From assembly GCA_021846605.1 (NCBI GenBank), contig JAJZWQ010000098.1, forward strand, positions 1-12,029: a stretch of 12,029 nt of DNA. Direction: 5' to 3'. A model generated the notes under the pieces. That model was not told the origin of the DNA. It did no database searches and saw only the letters and a list, made by a program, of their open reading frames with translations. The translations under genes were made by a program, and so were the position numbers. Shown piece after piece: positions 1-4,210 of the stretch (positions are counted from its first letter, which is position 1; each line of letters begins with the position of its first letter). This DNA comes from Bacillota bacterium. Lineage in GTDB: Bacteria; Bacillota_E; RBS10-35; JAJYVN01.

Positions 1-468
1 CCCTCGGGGCCCGGCCTGCAGGCCCGCTACGCGCAAGTGGGACCGGTCGTGCACGAACTCACGCACCTCGCCGACGATCTGGCGGCCGGCGGCTTGCCCC
101 CGGTGTGGTTTGACGAGGGGCTCGCCCAGTATGAGGACTGGCGTCTGACGGGCTACGTCTGGACACCGGCGGGCAGCGGCTTTGGCAGTGGGACATACAG
201 TTGGCAACAGATCACGTCTCCGGGCTTCTATCAACTGCCCAACCTCGCCCTGGGCTTCCGCCAGGCGCTGGCGCTCACCGCCGCCGTTTGCCGCACGGGA
301 CCGGGCGTCTGCACCGGCATCCTGCACGACGTGCGCTCCGGCATGACCATGGACGCGGCATTGCGGGCGGCCATCGGCCCGACGGCCCTGCGCGCCCTGG
401 AGAACGGCACCGCCTGGCGGCCGGGCGAAGCACCCCAGATGGGCACGGTGGCCGGACCGCGTCCGTGA
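1..468 (+). CDS. Gluzincin metallopeptidase (peptidase MA-like), C-terminal part
   Basis: The reading frame is open from the first base, so the N-terminus lies outside the window. The visible 155 residues hold the zinc motif HELTH, encoded at about 52-66, followed some 20 residues later by WFDEGLAQYED, where the Glu of DEGLAQY is the expected third zinc ligand. HExxH plus a downstream W-x-x-EG-x-A-x-Y is the signature of the peptidase MA-like gluzincins (family knowledge). The first His and the Glu of HELTH are both present, so the active site looks intact. The frame stops at TGA 466-468, and a 7-bp GC hairpin follows six bases later. Many relatives are exported or membrane-anchored, but any signal peptide would be upstream and is not visible. 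Substrate unknown. The short tail after the catalytic helix ends in a Pro/Gly-rich stretch. Confidence 0.85.
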   Translation, partial: PSGPGLQARYAQVGPVVHELTHLADDLAAGGLPPVWFDEGLAQYEDWRLTGYVWTPAGSGFGSGTYSWQQITSPGFYQLPNLALGFRQALALTAAVCRTGPGVCTGILHDVRSGMTMDAALRAAIGPTALRALENGTAWRPGEAPQMGTVAGPRP

Positions 469-473
469 CCACC

Positions 474-494
474 GCCCGCGGGGGGAGCGCGGGC
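474..494 (+). terminator. GC hairpin after the peptidase gene
   Basis: GCCCGCG (474-480) pairs perfectly with CGCGGGC (488-494) around a 7-base loop, starting six bases after the stop codon. There is no T-run, so a terminator role is inferred from position and stem strength only. Confidence 0.35.
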
Positions 495-611
495 CCCGGC
501 GACCAGGGACGGGCCAGCGGCGGGGCATGGCGCGCGGGCGCGGAGCGGCAAGTGGGTGGCGATGTCCTGGTTGCCGGCGCGGGGTTGGTGCGCGGAGGAT
601 GAAGACGGCGC

Positions 612-630
612 TTGCGCACCGCTGGCGCAA
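612..630 (-). terminator. Hairpin after the Uma2 gene
   Basis: TTGCGC (612-617) and GCGCAA (625-630) form a perfect 6-bp stem with a 7-base loop, three bases beyond the Uma2 stop codon on the minus strand. It could terminate that transcript and lies in the convergent gap with the peptidase gene. There is no T-run, so support is modest. Confidence 0.3.
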
Positions 631-633
631 CGG

Positions 634-1206
634 CTATGGCTCGGCGAACAGAGACTGCACGTCCAGGGAGAAGCCAGACAGTTCCGGGTCGAGTGGGAGC
701 GGCGCGGCGCCGTCGAAACGCTGCGGCGCTTGGTGTGGCCGGTACACGTCGACGACCCGGGTCTCCGGGTCGACCAGAACCGCCAGGGTCGTGCCGTTCG
801 CGACGTACGCCTCCATCTTGGCGCGGAGTTCACCCAGCCGATCCGACTCAGAGCGGACCTCGAACACCGCGTCAGGGGCGAAGGGCAAATAGCGGCGGCG
901 CTGCTCGCGCGTCAGGGCGTGCCAGCGGTCGCGGTGGACCCATGCAGCGTCAGGAGAAAGGCACGACCCGTCGGGCAGGTTGAAGCCCGTTGAGGAGTCG
1001 AATGTGATACCGAAACCGTGCTGGCGGTTCCATAGTTCGAGTTGGAGATAGACCTGGCCGCTCCGGTAGCCGCTCTCGCCGCCGGCCGGCGACATCACGA
1101 GGTCCCCCTCCGCGCTGCGCTCGAATTGCCATTCCGGGTTGCGCTGCGAGAGGCGAAGCAACTCGTCGTCCGTCACCCGGTGCAGCAGATCCAGCCGGAC
1201 TCCCAT
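634..1206 (-). CDS. Uma2-family putative endonuclease (DUF820, PD-(D/E)XK fold)
   Basis: A 190-residue protein, the usual length for Uma2. The C-terminal half carries the family pattern: SPDAAWV (Asp86), VFEVRSESDR (Glu116, Ser119, Asp122), then Lys130 and Tyr134 in KMEAY, then VLVDPETRVVDVYRP. Asp86, Glu116 and Lys130 are the likely metal-binding and catalytic residues of the restriction-endonuclease-like fold. The cellular role of Uma2 proteins is poorly defined, although they are often present in many copies per genome; nuclease activity is inferred from the fold. The start at 1206 is chosen over an in-frame ATG at 1230 because GGAGGTG lies six bases upstream of 1206, while the ATG at 1230 overlaps the predicted -10 box. 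The gene is divergent from the oxidoreductase gene and convergent with the peptidase gene. Confidence 0.88.
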   Translation of the reverse strand: MGVRLDLLHRVTDDELLRLSQRNPEWQFERSAEGDLVMSPAGGESGYRSGQVYLQLELWNRQHGFGITFDSSTGFNLPDGSCLSPDAAWVHRDRWHALTREQRRRYLPFAPDAVFEVRSESDRLGELRAKMEAYVANGTTLAVLVDPETRVVDVYRPHQAPQRFDGAAPLPLDPELSGFSLDVQSLFAEP

Positions 1207-1228
1207 CGGGGACACCTCCGCAACGGCC

Positions 1229-1237
1229 ATTTTAGCA
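1229..1237 (-). promoter_or_regulatory. Extended -10 promoter of the Uma2 gene
   Basis: Read on the minus strand, TGCTAAAAT is an extended -10 element (TG-N-TAAAAT, with TAAAAT at 1234-1229). No good -35 is seen, which is common when the TG extension is present. Transcription would begin near 1222, giving a short leader that holds GGAGGTG and leads to ATG 1206. This fits the chosen start and excludes the ATG at 1230. Confidence 0.55.
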
Positions 1238-1397
1238 CGATGGGAACGGCCGGGCTTCGGGATTGCGGGGGGGCTGGGAACGGCCCCGGCGATCGCCCGG
1301 CCCCTCTGCCCCCGCGGAGTGCGCCCGCCTGCGGCAGGGATCGCCGTGGTGCCGCCGTACACCGCTCCCCGCATCGTATCGAGGGGTGGTGCTCGCC

Positions 1398-2459
1398 GTG
1401 ACCAAGCAGCGCGCGCTGATGATCGGGGCCGGGGGGATGGCCGGGGCGTGGATCCGCCGCATGCTCCCACGGTTTTCGGACCGCGTGCGGATCGTGGCGC
1501 TGTGCGATGTGGTGCCGGAGACGCTGCACGGGGCGGCCGACTTCCTAGGGCTGCCCGGGACCGCGCGCTTTGGCGCCATGCAGGAGGCCTTCGCGCAGAC
1601 CGACGCCGACCTCGCCATCGTGGTCATTCCGCCGGCCCACCACCGCGAGGCCGTCCTGGGGGCGGTGCGTCGCGGGATGAATGTCCTGAGCGAGAAGCCC
1701 ATCGCGGACACCTGGGAGGCCGCCGTCGACGTCTACCAGGCCGTCCGCGCCGCCGGCGTCAAGATGGCCGTCATCCAGAACTACCGGTACACCCCGCGCA
1801 TCCTCACGCTGCAACGGGTGATCCGCGAGGGCGGGATCGGCACGCCTCGCTATGTGATGGCGCGGTTCGGAGCGGATTACCGCGTGCGGGGGTCCTGGGG
1901 CGCCGAGTTCCGGCACCGGATCCGCCACTCGCTGTTGGTGGAGGGGGGCATCCACCACTTCGACCAGATCCGCAACCTGGCCGGGGCGGACTGCGCCTGG
2001 ATCGCGGGGCGGGAGTGGAACCCGGGCCACCCGTCCTTCGACGGGGAGTGCATCGCCCAGTATGTGTGCGGGATGACCAACGGCGTGGGGGGGAGCTACG
2101 AGGGATCCTGCCTGGCGGCGGGCGTGCAGAACGGCTGGCACCAGGAGGATTACCGCGTGGAGGGGGAGGACGGGACGGTCTCCGTGGGGCGGGACCAGGT
2201 GGTGCGCCTGGTCCGGCACACGGGGGGCGGGCGCCTGCGCAGCGACGAGATCCAACCCGTGCGTCCCGAGTACGAGGGGCACGAGCATGTCATCGACAGG
2301 ACCCTGCAGTGGTTCGCCGGGGGTCGTCCGCCGGAGACACAACTGGCGGACAACATCCGCAGCAACGCCATGCTCTTTGCCGCCATCGAGGCCAGCGAGA
2401 CGGGTCAGACCGTCGACGTGGAGGCCAAGCTGCGGGCGGCGGGGTGCATCGAGGGCTGA
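1398..2459 (+). CDS. Gfo/Idh/MocA family NAD(P)-dependent oxidoreductase
   Basis: A 353-residue protein, typical for the family. The N-terminal Rossmann domain shows the dinucleotide-binding GAGGMAG (residues 10-16), CDVVPE at the end of the second strand, and VVIPPAHHREAV. The EKP signature is at 99-101 and is followed by NYRYTPR. The C-terminal sheet domain contains GGIHHFDQIRNLAG (183-196), which gives the G-x-H-x-x-D pattern with His186 and Asp189 as likely catalytic residues. Family members oxidise or reduce sugars, inositols and related polyols in the cytoplasm; the substrate cannot be read here. The start is uncertain: GTG 1398 has AGGGGTGG about eight bases upstream, while GTG 1386 and 1389 are alternatives. 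From codon 311 onward the gene is duplicated at 3894-4007. A hairpin follows the stop. Confidence 0.9.
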   Translation: MTKQRALMIGAGGMAGAWIRRMLPRFSDRVRIVALCDVVPETLHGAADFLGLPGTARFGAMQEAFAQTDADLAIVVIPPAHHREAVLGAVRRGMNVLSEKPIADTWEAAVDVYQAVRAAGVKMAVIQNYRYTPRILTLQRVIREGGIGTPRYVMARFGADYRVRGSWGAEFRHRIRHSLLVEGGIHHFDQIRNLAGADCAWIAGREWNPGHPSFDGECIAQYVCGMTNGVGGSYEGSCLAAGVQNGWHQEDYRVEGEDGTVSVGRDQVVRLVRHTGGGRLRSDEIQPVRPEYEGHEHVIDRTLQWFAGGRPPETQLADNIRSNAMLFAAIEASETGQTVDVEAKLRAAGCIEG

Positions 2460-2610
2460 GGCCGGTCCGGGTGCGTACCCCCCACCCGGCGCGGGGCGCT
2501 GGGAGACGGCCGAACAGGGGCCGAGTGGCCGTGGCGTTCAGCCCCGGGTCTCCCTGCGCCCTCCCGCCCCGCCAGACGGGGATGCGGCCGGATGCCGCCG
2601 CCGTCTCTCC
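2328..2610 (+). repeat. Direct repeat, copy 1 (oxidoreductase 3' end plus downstream spacer)
   Basis: This block reappears at 3894-4210. The first 63 bases (2328-2390 and 3894-3956) are identical, and the rest is alignable with indels and substitutions through the stop codon and about 150 bases of non-coding spacer. Shared landmarks include GCATC-GGGCTG near the stop, ACAGGGGCCGAGTGG, GTGGCGTTCAGCCC and CCCCGCCAGACGGGGATG. Copy 1 is the functional end of the oxidoreductase gene. The pair brackets vapBC. Confidence 0.9.
2467..2489 (+). terminator. Hairpin after the oxidoreductase gene
   Basis: CCGGGTG (2467-2473) pairs with CACCCGG (2483-2489) across a 9-base loop, beginning eight bases after the TGA. 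A shorter CCGGG/CCCGG form survives in the second repeat copy. There is no T-run, so the terminator role is inferred. Confidence 0.4.
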
Positions 2611-2921
2611 CGCAGGAAGTGGGTATACGCGAGCGCCGCGGGCCCTCCACCGGCGTGTATCTCGGCCACCGCCCTGCGCCAGCCGTTGCCCTCCCCCGGG
2701 TGGCGGTGGGCTCCGGGGCCAGCATCCGCGCTGGTGGGGGAAGAGCCAGGCCGCGGGGCCCGTTCCCCGTGCAGGCAGCTGGCGCCTTCGTCCGCCGGGG
2801 AACGCCGACATCCGCCCGCCGGCCCACGCTCCCGGTCCGCCCGCCGTTCACTCATGCGTCGTCGCGGGGCCCGCGTGGTCCGCATGCTGCCCTCAGGCGG
2901 CCACCCGGACGCGACTGTGCA
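2611..2921. other. Gene-free stretch between repeat copy 1 and vapBC
   Basis: No frame here has a convincing start, RBS and protein-like composition. The only recognised content is a decayed fragment at 2654-2723 that matches the 3' end of the beta-CASP gene. The remainder is GC-rich DNA of unknown origin, ending in the vapBC promoter. Confidence 0.6.
2654..2723 (-). pseudogene. Relic of a beta-CASP RNase 3' end
   Basis: The stretch aligns on the same strand with 6847-6925, the last codons of the beta-CASP gene. GCGTGTAT, CTCGGCCACCGCCCTGC, CCAGCCGT and TGGCGGTGGGC are shared, with scattered substitutions, an 8-base deletion after GTGTAT and a single-base indel. On the minus strand the fragment still reads GWRRAVAE, against GWCRAVAE in the intact protein. 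The frame is broken and has no start, so it is a gene remnant. It came either from the neighbouring gene or from a close paralogue. Confidence 0.7.
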
Positions 2922-2952
2922 CCTTGATACCTTGGGTCAAGGCCTTTACACT
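2922..2952 (+). promoter_or_regulatory. vapBC promoter with overlapping palindromic operator
   Basis: TTGATA (2924-2929) and TACACT (2947-2952) are separated by 17 bases, an excellent sigma-70-type arrangement. CCTTGA (2922-2927) and TCAAGG (2937-2942) form an inverted repeat across the -35, and AAGGCCTT (2939-2946) is a second palindrome touching the -10. AbrB-fold antitoxins commonly bind such palindromes to repress their own operon (family knowledge). Binding here is inferred. Transcription should start near 2959, leaving at most about 11 bases before ATG 2970. Confidence 0.7.
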
Positions 2953-2969
2953 ACCCCTTGGTGATCTGC

Positions 2970-3212
2970 ATGAAGGTGGGCCGGGTGAGCTCCAAGAACC
3001 AGGTGACGTTGCCTGTGGACCTGATGCATGCTGCGCGGATCCGTGCAGGCGACCAGGTGCGGTTTGACATCGACGAGCACGGCCAGATCTGTGTCAGTGC
3101 GGTGCGGCGTGCGCCAGACCTCAGTGCGTTCATCGGTGTGTGGAAGGGCCGAACCCCGTACGGGGACGGCCGAGAGCTCACCGATGACCTGCGCGGGCCG
3201 GTGCAGCCGTGA
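2970..3212 (+). CDS. vapB: AbrB/MazE/SpoVT-fold antitoxin (VapB-like)
   Basis: An 80-residue protein. Residues 1-48 match the swapped-hairpin AbrB DNA-binding fold: KVGRVSSKNQVTLPVDL, then AARIRAGDQVRFDIDEHGQICV. The C-terminal 30 residues (about 50-80) would be the toxin-binding tail. In this family the antitoxin neutralises the partner toxin and, as a complex, represses its own promoter. The start is not certain: no Shine-Dalgarno sequence is seen, and the predicted transcription start near 2959 lies very close to TTG 2958, GTG 2961 and ATG 2970. ATG 2970 is chosen because it begins directly at the domain, as in typical relatives. The stop overlaps the toxin start by four bases (GTGA), so translation is probably coupled. 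Confidence 0.88.
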   Translation: MKVGRVSSKNQVTLPVDLMHAARIRAGDQVRFDIDEHGQICVSAVRRAPDLSAFIGVWKGRTPYGDGRELTDDLRGPVQP

Positions 3213-3715
3213 TCGGTACCGCCGTGGACACCAACGTCGTGTCCGAACTCCTGCTCGGCGGGCCATCCGCCTCGTTCGCGGCGGCCGCCCTGACCGACGC
3301 GCTCGTGCGCGGGCCGTTGATCGTCGGCGCCGTCGTATATGCGGAGCTTCAGGCCGCAGCGCCACAACCCGATGAACTCGATTCTCTGCTGGCCGCGCTC
3401 TCCATCGAGGCGGACTTCGACCTACCGGCGGACGGCGTGCGCGCTGCGGCATCGGCCTGGCGGGCCTACCTCGCGCGCCGGCGGGGTGCTGGTGGTACTT
3501 ACCACTGCTCCGCGTGTGGTCTCGTGAATGCCGGATTCCGCTGCGCGCATTGCGGGACACCCATCGGTGGCCCGCGCCACATTCTCGCGGACTTCTTGGT
3601 GGGGGCGCACGCCTTGTCCCGTGCCCGCGCCCTGCTGACGTGGGATCGGGGCGTCTACGCGACCTACTTCCCTGATCTCCAGGTGCTCCGGCCCGGTGCT
3701 GTGCCCGGGGGCTGA
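3209..3715 (+). CDS. vapC: PIN-domain toxin (VapC-like) with an inserted zinc ribbon
   Basis: A 168-residue PIN protein, longer than the usual 125-145. The acidic residues expected for metal-dependent RNase activity are visible: Asp7 in DTNVVSELL, Glu46 in VYAELQ, Asp128 in ILADFLVGAHAL and Asp146 in LLTWDRGVY. Between the second and third acidic positions lies YHCSACGLVNAGFRCAHCG (residues 98-116), a CxxC-8-CxxC zinc-ribbon-like insertion (Cys100, 103, 112, 115). VapC toxins cut RNA, often tRNA or rRNA, when freed from their antitoxin (family knowledge). The insertion may shape RNA recognition or stability (inference). The GTG start overlaps the antitoxin stop, typical of a vapBC operon. A 10-bp hairpin follows the stop. 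Confidence 0.87.
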   Translation: MIGTAVDTNVVSELLLGGPSASFAAAALTDALVRGPLIVGAVVYAELQAAAPQPDELDSLLAALSIEADFDLPADGVRAAASAWRAYLARRRGAGGTYHCSACGLVNAGFRCAHCGTPIGGPRHILADFLVGAHALSRARALLTWDRGVYATYFPDLQVLRPGAVPGG

Positions 3716-3728
3716 CGAGGCGGTCTCG

Positions 3729-3751
3729 GCCCAGTGGCGGCGCCACTGGGC
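3729..3751 (+). terminator. Strong hairpin after vapC
   Basis: GCCCAGTGGC (3729-3738) and GCCACTGGGC (3742-3751) form a perfect 10-bp stem with a GGC loop, 13 bases after the toxin stop. There is no T-run. It is the strongest hairpin in the window and a good candidate for the end of the vapBC transcript. Confidence 0.5.
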
Positions 3752-3893
3752 AGCCAGTGCCGGGGTCGCCCTGGCGTCCGGCCTCGACCAACGGGGCGAT
3801 GCGGCGTACCAGCTCCTCACCATGCGCCTGCTGATTGTGTCGTCCGTGGCGGTCGCACAGTGCGCGTACACGCCACCCCCATGCGAGGGGGGG
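3752..3893. other. Unassigned DNA between vapBC and repeat copy 2
   Basis: There is no start with a plausible RBS and no recognisable domain. One forward frame stays open from before this stretch into the second repeat copy and reads protein-like words such as QWRRHWAASAG, but part of that comes from the palindrome at 3729-3751. It may be a further relic. Confidence 0.4.
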
Positions 3894-4007
3894 CCGCCGG
3901 AGACACAACTGGCGGACAACATCCGCAGCAACGCCATGCTCTTTGCCGCCATCGAGGTCATCGGCGTGGAGGCCAAGCTGCGGGCGGCGGGGTGCATCAA
4001 GGGCTGC
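3894..4007 (+). pseudogene. Truncated 3' fragment of the Gfo/Idh oxidoreductase gene
   Basis: This copies the last codons of the gene at 1398-2459. It starts identically at PPETQLADNIRSN, continues to LFAAIE, then lacks a net 18 bases in frame, reads VEAKLRAAGCIKG, and has TGC in place of the stop TGA at 4005-4007. It lacks both catalytic domains and its own start, so it cannot encode an enzyme. The kept frame and the multiple-of-three deletion hint that the copy, or its source, was once under coding constraint. Confidence 0.85.
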
Positions 4008-4169
4008 GGCCGGGGCGTACCCCCACCCGGCGCGCGGCGCTCGAACTTCCCGCGCCGGGCGACCGGCCGGACAGGGGCCGAGTGGCCGTGGCGTTCAGCC
4101 CCCGGCGGCTCGGGTCTCCCTGCGCCCTCCCCCGGACGGCGGGCTGCAAGCGGCCGCGCACCGCCACCA

Positions 4170-4184
4170 CCCCGCCAGACGGGG
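4170..4184 (-). terminator. Small hairpin downstream of GH95
   Basis: CCCCG (4170-4174) and CGGGG (4180-4184) form a 5-bp stem with a 5-base loop, about 26 bases beyond the GH95 stop on the minus strand. The same hairpin is present in repeat copy 1 (2567-2581). It is short and has no T-run. Confidence 0.25.
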
Positions 4185-4210
4185 ATGCGGCCGGATGTCG
4201 CCGTCCCTCC

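Larger units (their letters stand above)
3894..4210 (+). repeat. Direct repeat, copy 2
   Basis: This is the second copy of the block at 2328-2610, in the same orientation. It is about 34 bases longer because of small insertions in the spacer part (around 4035-4055 and 4100-4165) that outweigh an 18-base loss in the coding part. It ends directly before the GH95 stop codon (4211-4213), so the whole gap between the toxin-antitoxin insert and GH95 is repeat. An extra perfect inverted repeat, CCCGGCGCG (4026-4034) with CGCGCCGGG (4051-4059), exists only in this copy. Confidence 0.88.

Noticed and set aside
602..892. ATG with GGAGG just upstream on the plus strand
   Set aside because: The frame runs through the 3' half of the Uma2 gene on the opposite strand, the spacing to the SD is almost zero, and the peptide is a shadow.
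1139..3067. Forward open frame of 642 codons over the oxidoreductase gene
   Set aside because: It is out of frame with the recognised Gfo/Idh/MocA protein and has no recognisable domain.
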